Of a stretch of DNA of 24,544 nucleotides, positions 8,632-16,475 are shown piece by piece. Position 1 is the first letter of the stretch. Each line of letters begins with the position of its first letter. Made by a program: the position numbers and the translations under genes. Under the pieces are notes generated by a model. It saw only the letters and a program-made list of their open reading frames with translations. It did no database searches and was not told the origin of the DNA. The stretch is from an uncultured Prevotella sp. (GTDB taxonomy: Bacteria > Bacteroidota > Bacteroidia > Bacteroidales > Bacteroidaceae), in NCBI GenBank assembly GCA_900551055.1, contig URUK01000038.1, forward strand, positions 1 through 24,544, read 5' to 3'.

Positions 8632-10245
8632 ATGAAAAACAGGATATTATTCAGCGGCCTCAAGGCCGTGTCGTTGGGACTGCTCGCCTTTATGGCGGCG
8701 TCCTGCAACGACGACATAGACAACTATTACTCGCGCAACCAGTCGGAAATCACGATTGAAGGGTCGGGCGAATACATCAAGCTTGACGAGAGCAAGCCCG
8801 ACGAAGTGGCGCTCACCATCGACTGGTCGCCAGCACATGACTACGGTTACGACTACGTCACCACGTACCAGTACGAGATGAGCGTGGGCAACGCGAACAC
8901 TGCCATCGAGGAGTACGAGGACGACGGCAATTTCCACCGCGAGTTCACCAACGCCGAGCTGCAAGACCTGCTCGTCAACCACTTCGGAGTGACAACGAGC
9001 ACAGCGGTAGACGTTACGTTCAAAATCACGGCATCGTTTGAAGGGCCTACGCTCAAGGTGCCCGACGTAGAGGAAAAGACTATAAAGGTGAAGACATACG
9101 GTCCCAAGCAGTTTGTCGCCGACACTCTCTACATGGCCGGAACTGCAGTAGGCGACGAGCGCGTAGAGCTGTCTGCAAGCGAAGCTGACGCACAGGTTTA
9201 CAGCTACACGGGCCGTCTCGAGGCCGGAACAATCAACTTCCCCGTGGTTAACTTCGACGAGTACAACGCCATAGGCCCGGAAAATCCCGACACGCCCATC
9301 GAACTTAGCGACATGCCGGCGGTAATAACCGACCAGGCCGAGGCCAACTATTGGGTTGTGCCCGAAGCCGACAACTATCGCATTACGGTCAACCTGAGCG
9401 AGCACACCGTGCGCATCGTGGCAGCCGGAGCAGTGGTTGACGTCGACCAGATGTTCCTCGCCGGAACAGCCGTAGGCGACGAGCAGGTTGAAATAGCCCA
9501 GACGCTTGAGAACGAGAACCTTTACGCTTGGCGCGGAGAGCTGCAGGCCGGCACGCTTTACCTGCCGCTGACGTATGAGGGAACACAGGAAATGTCGATA
9601 GTTCCTGCCGCCGCAGGCGACAGCGACATACACGACGGCTCGCAGCAGTCGTTCACCCAGGTTGCTACGTCTACCGCAGAGGCAAGCCGCTACTGGGAGA
9701 TACCTGAAGCCGGAACTTACCGCATCGTGGTAAACAAGGAGGAGAAGACCATCACCATCTACTCCGCCGCTACCGACCTGAAGAACAAGACCGTCATCTT
9801 CAAGCGCACTCAAGGCGAAGCCAACGACAACTTCACCTGCGAGGTAGAGGCGCTTTGGATATTCGGAGGCGACAAGTATTACAACGGCAGCAGGCCGAGC
9901 GACGTTGTTCTGACGCAGAGCCTTGCAAACCCGCGCCTCTTCGTCTACAAAGGCGAAGCTTTGCAGGCCGACAATGTCAAGTTCTGCGCTACCAATAACT
10001 GGAACAACGAGTACGCCTTCGGTTCAGGCTCGACAAGGGACATGAAGGTCGACGTAACCTTCGGTCAGAAGTACCAGCCCATCTACGGCGGACAGGGTGA
10101 CAACCGCTACGCATGGTTCAACATGCCGGCAGGCACCAACTACATCGAGGTGTACATCGGTTCGGAGCAGTATGACGAGCACGAGAACGCCCTCAGCAAG
10201 TCTTGGGCATTCGAAGACTCATACGTGATTTTCGACCAGAAGTAA
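8632..10245 (+). CDS. SusE/SusF-like surface glycan-binding lipoprotein with repeated modules
   Basis: The 537-residue protein has a lipoprotein signal ending in FMAASC (Cys25) followed by the acidic NDDID, a plausible surface-export tail. Residues about 35-160 resemble the SusE N-terminal domain (LDESKPDEVALTIDWSPA, YQYEMSVGNANTAI, TFKITASFEGPTLKVP). Then come two clear tandem modules starting at about 168 (MAGTAVGDERVEL) and 274 (LAGTAVGDEQVEI), each ending in a 'YRI.VN...T..I' strand. A more diverged third module starts near 408 (WIFGGDKYYNG). This is the starch-binding-like beta-sandwich layout of SusE/SusF. It probably holds the substrate at the surface beside SusC/D. It lies 18 bases after SusD in the same operon. 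The ligand is unknown. Confidence 0.86.
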   Translation: MKNRILFSGLKAVSLGLLAFMAASCNDDIDNYYSRNQSEITIEGSGEYIKLDESKPDEVALTIDWSPAHDYGYDYVTTYQYEMSVGNANTAIEEYEDDGNFHREFTNAELQDLLVNHFGVTTSTAVDVTFKITASFEGPTLKVPDVEEKTIKVKTYGPKQFVADTLYMAGTAVGDERVELSASEADAQVYSYTGRLEAGTINFPVVNFDEYNAIGPENPDTPIELSDMPAVITDQAEANYWVVPEADNYRITVNLSEHTVRIVAAGAVVDVDQMFLAGTAVGDEQVEIAQTLENENLYAWRGELQAGTLYLPLTYEGTQEMSIVPAAAGDSDIHDGSQQSFTQVATSTAEASRYWEIPEAGTYRIVVNKEEKTITIYSAATDLKNKTVIFKRTQGEANDNFTCEVEALWIFGGDKYYNGSRPSDVVLTQSLANPRLFVYKGEALQADNVKFCATNNWNNEYAFGSGSTRDMKVDVTFGQKYQPIYGGQGDNRYAWFNMPAGTNYIEVYIGSEQYDEHENALSKSWAFEDSYVIFDQK

Positions 10246-10267
10246 TTAAACATTAAAAACAACAACA

Positions 10268-12007
10268 ATGAACAAAATAAGAAAATACGGCTTAATGCTC
10301 CTTTCGGGCATGATGCTTTCATCAACGCTCGTCGTCGGAACCTCGTGTTCCGACGATGACGACCTCTCCTCGTCGTCAACCAACTGGAATGTGTCGGGCA
10401 ACGAAATAATAAGCATAGCTCCTGAACGCTACAAGCTACTGCGACTTTATGACATAGACGAGAACGGCGACACGGCGCGTGTTACGTACAGCAAGGAAAG
10501 CCAGCACCCCGGCGAGCCTGTGCTCGACAACCAGGGCAACCCCGTGTACAAGACAAAGCTGCTCAACCCGATGCAGGGCTGGGTTGTCTACGGCGGACTT
10601 GGCGACGGCCTTATCGACGACTTGGAGGAGCAGTATTCGCACTTTGAAACGGCAGAGGGTCTTGACAACGTGTTCATGTACGGCGGCACGATGTACGTGC
10701 GCGGTGCTTGGAGCGACTTCGAGCCGGGCGAGGGCAAGTACATCTGGGACGAGACAATCTGGAACGAGCAGCATGACACCATCACCGCCAAGCGTTTCCG
10801 CCTGATGCGCGACATCGCTAAGAGCTACGGCATGAAGCTGGCCTTCACCTTTGTTACCGACAGCCGCGACAAGCACTACAACTTCACGCCCGAGTATGTG
10901 CGTGCTGCCGGCGCAAAGACTTTCGACGTTGCCACCGGCTCATGGCACGGATGGTCGCCTTATCCTGACGATCCAATATTCCAGGAGAAGTACGAGAAGT
11001 TCCTCACGGCCTTCGCCCAGGAGTTCAACGACCCTGACGTGACCCAGTTTGTCAGCGGCTTCGGCCTCGGCAAGTGGGGCGAAACCCACTCCCTCATCTA
11101 CTCAACGGGCGACGATTCTCCGCGTCAGGCCGTCACTGACTGGATATCAAGCCTTATGGCCCGCCTCTTCACGCGAGTGCCAATCGTCATCAACTACCAC
11201 CGCTGCATAATGTGGACCGGTGAAAAAGACGGTGCCGACCTCGATGTTGCGGAGCGCCTTATCGACGAGTGCGTGAACAAGGGCTTCAGCCTCCGCCACG
11301 ACGCGTTCGGCATGAAGCAGTATTATCAGAACTGGGAGCGCGGCATCGCCTCAAAGTACCGCTACATCCGGCCTATCATAATGGAAGGCGGATGGGTTGA
11401 GGCTTCTCACAGCGGCTCGATTGCCGGCGACGGATATGCCAACTTCGCGGAGGTTCGCAAGGGCGAGTATGACGAGGCCAAGGGCGCCAATGTCAACATG
11501 ATGGACCTGCGCTACTCGTCAAACGTCAACTCGGGCGAGACCCACTCATGGTTCAACACGGCGTTCGACCTCGTTAAAGACTTCATCGCCGAGGGCGCTT
11601 ACCGCCTCTATCCCGACAAGGTTTCCGTTCCTACTACGGCGTCGGCAGGCGGAAAGGTCACCTTGGTTCACCGCTGGCTCAACCTCGGCTGGGGCTATTG
11701 TCCCACCAACCTGCCGCAGTGGAACCAGAAGTACAAGGTATGCTTCGCCCTGCTTGACAAGAATACGGGCGAGCCGCTTTACCGCTTCGTCGACCCTGTG
11801 CCCGAGCTAAGCGACTGGGTTAAGGGTACTCCTCACTCTTACAGCACGTCGTTCACTCTTGACGGTGTTGCCGCCGGAGAGTACACATGGGGTGTCGGTC
11901 TTGTCGACACGACTAACAACAACGAGATAGGCATAATCATCTCCGCCCGCGACGAGTTCCAGACTAAGGACGGATGGGTGAAAATCGCCGATGTGACTGT
12001 AAATTGA
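10268..12007 (+). CDS. DUF4832/DUF4874-type surface lipoprotein, putative endo-glycosidase
   Basis: The 579-residue protein is a paralogue of the product at 1939. It carries a lipobox VVGTSC (Cys27) followed directly by SDDDD, which matches the lipoprotein export signal described for Bacteroides and predicts cell-surface display. An extra stretch (about 28-95) precedes the barrel. Conserved blocks shared with the paralogue are WSDFEPGEGKYIW (148-160), FGLGKWGETH with E272, NYHR, RHDAFGMKQYYQNWE, RPIIMEGGW with E373, NMMDLR and GWGYCPTNLPQWNQKYKV. The two glutamates have the spacing expected of acid/base and nucleophile in a clan GH-A barrel (about 100 residues). It is the last gene before a strong terminator and occupies the slot where Sus-type loci usually encode their surface endo-enzyme. 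Function is inferred; a non-catalytic binding role is possible. Confidence 0.82.
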   Translation: MNKIRKYGLMLLSGMMLSSTLVVGTSCSDDDDLSSSSTNWNVSGNEIISIAPERYKLLRLYDIDENGDTARVTYSKESQHPGEPVLDNQGNPVYKTKLLNPMQGWVVYGGLGDGLIDDLEEQYSHFETAEGLDNVFMYGGTMYVRGAWSDFEPGEGKYIWDETIWNEQHDTITAKRFRLMRDIAKSYGMKLAFTFVTDSRDKHYNFTPEYVRAAGAKTFDVATGSWHGWSPYPDDPIFQEKYEKFLTAFAQEFNDPDVTQFVSGFGLGKWGETHSLIYSTGDDSPRQAVTDWISSLMARLFTRVPIVINYHRCIMWTGEKDGADLDVAERLIDECVNKGFSLRHDAFGMKQYYQNWERGIASKYRYIRPIIMEGGWVEASHSGSIAGDGYANFAEVRKGEYDEAKGANVNMMDLRYSSNVNSGETHSWFNTAFDLVKDFIAEGAYRLYPDKVSVPTTASAGGKVTLVHRWLNLGWGYCPTNLPQWNQKYKVCFALLDKNTGEPLYRFVDPVPELSDWVKGTPHSYSTSFTLDGVAAGEYTWGVGLVDTTNNNEIGIIISARDEFQTKDGWVKIADVTVN

Positions 12008-12032
12008 TTTAGGCTTCATCATAATCTTTTCG

Positions 12033-12067
12033 GGGTGTTGCGGCTTTGTGCCGCAGCACCCTTTTTT
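12033..12067 (+). terminator. Rho-independent terminator of the regulatory/uptake operon
   Basis: A 12-bp stem (GGGTGTTGCGGC, 12033-12044, pairing with GCCGCAGCACCC, 12050-12061, with one G-U) closes a 5-base TTTGT loop and is followed by six T. It begins 25 bases after the stop codon of the lipoprotein gene and is the clearest terminator in the window. Confidence 0.9.
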
Positions 12068-12081
12068 ATCAGCCGTAATCC

Positions 12082-12162
12082 GAAAGGCCGTCTTTTGCAG
12101 CGCAAAAGACGGCCTTTTAGCGTGTAAAAGGTGGCCTTTTGGAAGGTAAAAGGTCACCTTTT
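12082..12162. repeat. 22-bp-period palindromic repeat array, four units (array 1)
   Basis: Four 15-bp cores begin at 12082, 12104, 12126 and 12148, exactly 22 bases apart: GAAAGGCCGTCTTTT, AAAAGACGGCCTTTT, AAAAGGTGGCCTTTT and AAAAGGTCACCTTTT. The 7-base spacers are GCAGCGC, AGCGTGT and GGAAGGT. Each core is nearly self-complementary (AAAAGR...CCTTTT). Cores 1 and 2 are reverse complements except for one end base, so with the self-complementary GC...GC spacer they form a long hairpin. The same family recurs at 18654 and 24485. It follows a terminator, so it is not needed to end this operon. Confidence 0.9.
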
Positions 12163-12206
12163 GCATTGCGCCTTGTCCAGCCTTGCTTTTAAGGCGGTTT
12201 GCGGCT

Positions 12207-12296
12207 ATTAGGCTTATTGGCCCTATCGGGCTTATAAGCCCTATTTGCTTGATAGGCCGGATAGGCCCGATAGGGCGGATAAGGCAAATAAAGCAA
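12207..12296. repeat. 9-bp tandem repeat, ten units
   Basis: Ten consecutive 9-mers each begin with AT, for example ATTAGGCTT, ATTGGCCCT, ATCGGGCTT, then ATAGGCCGG, ATAGGCCCG and ATAGGGCGG. The first half is rich in GCCC and the second in GGGC. GCCCTATCGGGC (12220-12231) is exactly complementary to GCCCGATAGGGC (12265-12276), so the array can fold on itself. The open frames across it give only a repetitive Ile-Gly-Pro-Ile peptide and are not genes. Confidence 0.8.
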
Positions 12297-12361
12297 ACTG
12301 AAAACGCTAATCCGCCAATCAGCAAAAAACAACCCGCCAATCAGAAAAAACATATCAAGCT

Positions 12362-12388
12362 CCCTCCCTTCGGGAGGGTTGGGGTGGG
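12362..12388 (+). other. Hairpin overlapping a G-quadruplex motif in the leader of the second operon
   Basis: CCCTCCC (12362-12368), TTC and GGGAGGG (12372-12378) form a 7-bp GC stem. The right arm starts GGGAGGGTTGGGGTGGG (12372-12388), four G-runs with loops of 1, 2 and 1, a canonical quadruplex pattern on the sense strand. It sits about 145 bases before the FAD oxidoreductase start. Similar CTCCCTCCC..GGGAGGG strings recur between genes in Bacteroidales, so it may be a dispersed repeat rather than a specific control. The following bases (12389-12531) are G/T- then T-rich, with no promoter I can assign confidently. Confidence 0.5.
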
Positions 12389-12531
12389 TCTCGGGTTAGG
12401 TTGTGGTAGGTGTCAGGTGGCACTGTGATGGGTGCCAGGTTGGGGTTGGTTTCTTTTTTGTCCTTTTCTTCCTATATATTTTTTCTCCCTTTGCGTCATA
12501 AATAATGAAAACTTATACTGGAAAACTTACG

Positions 12532-14412
12532 ATGAAACGATTACTGACAACTGTTTTCGCTTTGCTGACGCTTCATGCCTCGTTCGCGGCCGACGTGCTC
12601 GTAGAGGCAGAGTCGTTCGCCGACAAGGGCGGATGGGCAGTCGACCAGCAGTTCATGGACCTTATGGGTTCGCCGTATCTCATAGCTCACGGCATGGGTG
12701 TGCCCGTGGCCGACGCTACCACCGTGGCCGACGTGCCCGAGGACGGGCGTTACCGCGTGTGGGTGCGCACGTACAACTGGACTTCGCCCTGGCACAAGGG
12801 CGAGGGGCCGGGGAGCTTCCGTGTAGGCGTAGGCGGCAGGTTCAAGACACCGAAGATGGGCTGCACCGGCGACAGCTGGCAGTGGCAGGACGGCGGAACG
12901 GTGAAGCTCAAGAAGGGCGCACGCCGGCTGACGCTGCACGACATGACCGGCTTCGACGGCCGCGTGGACGCGATACTTCTCACTACCGACCTTGAAAGCT
13001 CGCCCGAGGAGCGCTTCGGCGCAGGGCACGACTGGCGCTTCGCCCTGCTCGGGGGCAAGCAGCCGCAAACCAAGCAGTTCGACTTCGTTGTCATTGGCGG
13101 CGGCATCGCAGGCATGTGCGCGGCTGTAACGGCGGCGCGTCTGGGCTGCCGCGTGGCCTTGGTCAACGACCGCCCCGTGCTCGGCGGCAACAACTCGTCG
13201 GAGGTGCGCGTGCATCTCGGCGGCATAATCGAGACCGGACAGTATCCAGCCCTTGGCCGCATAATCCGCGAGTTCGGCCACAGCCGCGGCGGAAACGCCA
13301 AGCCCGGCGACTATTACGAGGACGCCAAGAAAGACTCTTTTGTCCTCGCAGAACCCAATGTGACATTGTTTTCAGGATGGCATGCCACCGGCGTGAAGGC
13401 CGGTGAGGGTAAAATATCTTCAGTTACAATACAAAACATCGAAACGGCGGAGCGCATCGTGCTCTCCGCCCCTCTCTTCAGCGACTGTACCGGCGACGGC
13501 TCCATAGGCGTATGGGCCGGTGCCGACTTCGCCATGGGCCGCGAGGCGCGCTCCGACTACGGCGAGAGCATGGCGCCAGAGGTGGCCGACTCAATCGTGA
13601 TGGGCGCGTCGGTGCAGTGGTACAGCGAGAAGACGGAAGGCAAGAGCCGCTTCCCCAGGTTCGCTTACGGCGTGGACTTCAACGAGGGCAACGCCGAACG
13701 TGTAACCATGGGCGAGTGGACTTGGGAGACGGGAATGAACCGCAACCAGATAACCGAGGCCGAACGCATACGCGACTACGGTCTGCTCGTGGTGTATTCG
13801 AACTGGAGCTTCCTCAAGAACCGCGCCTCCTTCCGCAAGGATTACGCCAACCGCCGCCTCGCATGGGTGGCCTACGTGTTGGGCAAACGCGAGTCGCGCC
13901 GCCTTCTCGGCGACTATGTGCTGGCGCAGGACGACATCGACAAGGACGTGCGCCACGAGGACGCGTCGTTCACCACGACGTGGGCCATCGACCTGCACTT
14001 CGCCGATTCCGTCAACTCGGCGCGCTTCCCGGGCAACGAGTTCAAGACACGCACCGTGCATCACTGGATACATCCCTACGCCGTTCCCTACCGTTGCCTC
14101 TACTCGCGCAACGTTGACAACCTGTTCATGGCAGGCCGCAACATCAGCTGCACGCACGTTGCGCTGGGCACTGTGCGCGTGATGCGCACCACGGGAATGA
14201 TGGGCGAGGTAGTGGGCATGGCCGCCGCGCTGTGCAAGAAGCACAATACCACGCCGCGCGAGGTGTACCACCACCATCTTGGCGAGCTGCGCTCGCTCAT
14301 GGAAAAGGGCGCAGGCCGCGCCGACGCGCCCGACAACCAGCGCTTCAACGAGCCCAACGAGACGCTGCCTTTGCCAAAAGCCTTAATGCAGAAAGAAGCA
14401 CAACAGAAATGA
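12532..14412 (+). CDS. Exported FAD-dependent oxidoreductase with N-terminal carbohydrate-binding-like module
   Basis: The product has 626 residues from the ATG at 12532. An in-frame ATG at 12505 would bury the signal peptide MKRLLTTVFALLTLHASFA, so it is rejected. Residues about 20-153 form a beta-sandwich-like module (VLVEAESFADKGGW, YRVWVRTYNWTSPWH, DSWQWQDGGTVKLKKGARRL) of a kind often joined to such oxidoreductases. The flavin domain (about 184 on) matches the FAD-dependent oxidoreductase group PF12831. It has a dinucleotide motif VVIGGGIAGMCAA (187-199), VLGGNNSSEVRVHLGG (216-231), an SDCTGDGSIG block and a C-terminal LFMAGRNISCTHVALGTVRV motif that closes the FAD site. The signal lacks twin arginines. 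The substrate is unknown; a sugar or glycoside hydroxyl is plausible. Its last codons overlap the start of the GH36-like gene by four bases. Confidence 0.87.
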   Translation: MKRLLTTVFALLTLHASFAADVLVEAESFADKGGWAVDQQFMDLMGSPYLIAHGMGVPVADATTVADVPEDGRYRVWVRTYNWTSPWHKGEGPGSFRVGVGGRFKTPKMGCTGDSWQWQDGGTVKLKKGARRLTLHDMTGFDGRVDAILLTTDLESSPEERFGAGHDWRFALLGGKQPQTKQFDFVVIGGGIAGMCAAVTAARLGCRVALVNDRPVLGGNNSSEVRVHLGGIIETGQYPALGRIIREFGHSRGGNAKPGDYYEDAKKDSFVLAEPNVTLFSGWHATGVKAGEGKISSVTIQNIETAERIVLSAPLFSDCTGDGSIGVWAGADFAMGREARSDYGESMAPEVADSIVMGASVQWYSEKTEGKSRFPRFAYGVDFNEGNAERVTMGEWTWETGMNRNQITEAERIRDYGLLVVYSNWSFLKNRASFRKDYANRRLAWVAYVLGKRESRRLLGDYVLAQDDIDKDVRHEDASFTTTWAIDLHFADSVNSARFPGNEFKTRTVHHWIHPYAVPYRCLYSRNVDNLFMAGRNISCTHVALGTVRVMRTTGMMGEVVGMAAALCKKHNTTPREVYHHHLGELRSLMEKGAGRADAPDNQRFNEPNETLPLPKALMQKEAQQK

Positions 14413-16475
14413 GAAACATAACATTAACCATGATTTTTTTGTCGGCTGTAGTTCTGTGTCCGCGCCAGTCGCGGGCGCAGGGCTATGCCACTATGCAGGG
14501 AGACACGCTCCGCATAGGCAACAGCCACATCGAGCGGGTGTTCCTCTGGAACGGAGGCGAACTGAAAACCGTCGCCCTTGTCGACAAGGACGGCGGCAAG
14601 GTGATGCGCTCGAAAGGCTCGCAGCCCGACTTCCTCGTAGTAAAAGGCAAGGCCGAGGACGGCCGATGGACGAAGGAGAACGTGCCTTCCGACGGCGTTC
14701 ACCCGGCTTATCTGCAAGTAACAGTTGACTACCGCAAGGGCAGTCTTGAGATAAAGAGGCAGTACCGCGTGTACGATGTGCCGGCCATAGCCTGCCACAC
14801 GTGGCTCCGCGGACATCTTGCCACCATAGAACAGGGCCGCGAAGTGTCCGGCGCCGACCGCAAGAACATCGAGTTTAAGGAAGACATGGACGCCGGAGTG
14901 AAAATCCCCGTGCTCGACCGTCTTGAGCTTCCGGGCAACCACTGGCGGTGCAATGCCGTGGAGTTCTTCGACTATACCGACTGGAACGACAACCTCGTGA
15001 CCAGCCGAAGCTTCATTCCCTACCGCGAAAACGGCTACCGCGGCAACCTGCTCGTGGCCTCCGACCTCGTGACAGGCAGCGGTTTCTTCATCCTGAAGGA
15101 AGCTCCCTGCTCGTCAACTCAGCTCCATTACCCCGGCTACGACTTCCGCGCGGAGTACGGAAACTTCAAAGTTACCGGCCTCGGAGTGGCTTCCGGCGAC
15201 GTTACTCCTGACGGCTGGACATCCGTCTACGGCGTTGTCACCGGCGTGTTTGGCGGCGGCGAACGCGAGGCTCTTACCGCCTTGCACGACTACCAGCGGC
15301 AGGCGCGCCTCGAAAAAGCCACGGGCAGCGACGGCGACGAGATGGTTATGCTCAACACATGGGGCGACCGCAGCCAGGATTCGAAGATAAACGAGGCGTT
15401 CTGCCTTGCCGAACTCGACCGCGCCGCACGGCTCGGAGTGACCGTGTTCCAGCTCGACGACGGCTGGCAGATAGGCAAAAGCCCCAACTCGAAAGTTGCA
15501 AAAGGCTCGTTCAAGGACATCTGGAGCAACAAGGATTACTGGAAACCGGACCCCGTGAAGTTCCCCGACGGCCTGCGTCCAATCGTTGAGAAGGGCAAGC
15601 GGCTCGGCATCCGCATAGGCCTTTGGTACAATCCCAGCGTGCAGCACGACTTCGCCGACTGGCGCAAGGATGCCGACGCGATACTCGGATTGTGGCGGGA
15701 GTACGGCATAACGGTGTTCAAGATTGACGGACTTCAAATCCCGACGAAGGCCGCCGAACAAAATCTGCGTTCGCTGTTTGACACTGTTCAGAAGGAGAGC
15801 GGCGGCCAGGTAATCTTCAACCTCGACGCAACGGCAGGACGAAGGGGCGGCTATAACATGTTCACGGAGTACGGAAACATATTCATGGAGAACCGATACA
15901 CCGACTGGGGCAACTATTATCCGTTCCATACGCTGCGCAACCTGTGGCAGCTTTCGCGCTACGTGCCCGCCCAGAGGTTGCAGGTGGAGTTCCTGAACAA
16001 GTGGCGCAACGCCGCGAAATATGCCGAGGGCGACATCTTCGCGCCGCAAAACTACGGGTTCGACTACCTCTTCGCCACCACGATGGCAGGCCAGCCGCTG
16101 GCTTGGATGGAAGCGCAGAACCTGCCCGAGGAGGCTTTCGCCACCGGCAACCTTGTCAAACAGTACACCAAGATACAGGAAGACCTGCACAGCGGAACAA
16201 TACTTCCCATCGGCGACGAGCCTTCAGGCCGCTCGTGGACGGGCTTCCAGTCAATCAAGGACAGCCGTTCGGGTTACTTCATCGTGTACCGCGAGAACAA
16301 CGCCGACGCTTCTGCGTGGGTCAAAACATGGTTTGACGGCGGAGAGAAAGTCACCCTTACGCCACTGATGGGCGGCGGCAAAGCCTGCGAAACGACAGCC
16401 GACGACGAAGGACGGGTGCGCTTTACGCTGGCGGATAAGAACAGTTTTGCAGTTTACAAATATGAGATAAATTAG
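14409..16475 (+). CDS. GH36-like alpha-galactosidase (clan GH-D)
   Basis: The 688-residue secreted enzyme has a signal peptide of about 23 residues (cleavage near QSRA/QG). The ATG at 14409 overlaps the upstream TGA (ATGA), indicating translational coupling. A GTG further upstream lies inside the oxidoreductase gene and is rejected. An N-terminal beta-sandwich (about 28-290) precedes a TIM barrel with LNTWGD (315-320), FQLDDGWQIG (347-356), IRIGLWYNP and VFKIDG. Asp440 in FKID is the likely nucleophile and Asp499 in NRYTDW the likely acid/base; their spacing of 59 matches GH36 enzymes. A C-terminal beta domain ends in FAVYKYEIN. It would remove terminal alpha-galactose. Periplasmic location is inferred from the signal peptide. 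Related clan GH-D activities, such as alpha-N-acetylgalactosaminidase or a transferase, are possible. Confidence 0.85.
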   Translation: MRNITLTMIFLSAVVLCPRQSRAQGYATMQGDTLRIGNSHIERVFLWNGGELKTVALVDKDGGKVMRSKGSQPDFLVVKGKAEDGRWTKENVPSDGVHPAYLQVTVDYRKGSLEIKRQYRVYDVPAIACHTWLRGHLATIEQGREVSGADRKNIEFKEDMDAGVKIPVLDRLELPGNHWRCNAVEFFDYTDWNDNLVTSRSFIPYRENGYRGNLLVASDLVTGSGFFILKEAPCSSTQLHYPGYDFRAEYGNFKVTGLGVASGDVTPDGWTSVYGVVTGVFGGGEREALTALHDYQRQARLEKATGSDGDEMVMLNTWGDRSQDSKINEAFCLAELDRAARLGVTVFQLDDGWQIGKSPNSKVAKGSFKDIWSNKDYWKPDPVKFPDGLRPIVEKGKRLGIRIGLWYNPSVQHDFADWRKDADAILGLWREYGITVFKIDGLQIPTKAAEQNLRSLFDTVQKESGGQVIFNLDATAGRRGGYNMFTEYGNIFMENRYTDWGNYYPFHTLRNLWQLSRYVPAQRLQVEFLNKWRNAAKYAEGDIFAPQNYGFDYLFATTMAGQPLAWMEAQNLPEEAFATGNLVKQYTKIQEDLHSGTILPIGDEPSGRSWTGFQSIKDSRSGYFIVYRENNADASAWVKTWFDGGEKVTLTPLMGGGKACETTADDEGRVRFTLADKNSFAVYKYEIN

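Noticed and set aside
8647..9813. Antisense open frame (388 codons) over the SusE-like gene
   Set aside because: The sense strand encodes a lipoprotein with repeated modules in operon context; the antisense frame is a composition effect.
12082..12162. Regular repeats and spacers as a CRISPR array
   Set aside because: Cores are 15 bases and spacers only 7, the cores vary, spacers recur in type between arrays, and no cas gene is present.
12183..12428. Small open frame giving an Ile-Gly-Pro-Ile-rich peptide
   Set aside because: It is the direct translation of the 9-bp tandem array and a G-rich stretch, with no signal or conserved feature.
12457..12500. Bacteroidota promoter (TTTG ... TAnnTTTG) before the oxidoreductase
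   Set aside because: TTTG at 12457-12460 and TATATTTT or TCCCTTTG downstream are present, but the spacing is about 14-16 or 25 rather than 19-21, so I do not list it.
14232..14408. Upstream GTG start for the GH36-like gene
   Set aside because: It would encode an Arg/Ala-rich segment out of frame within the oxidoreductase gene and bury the signal peptide.
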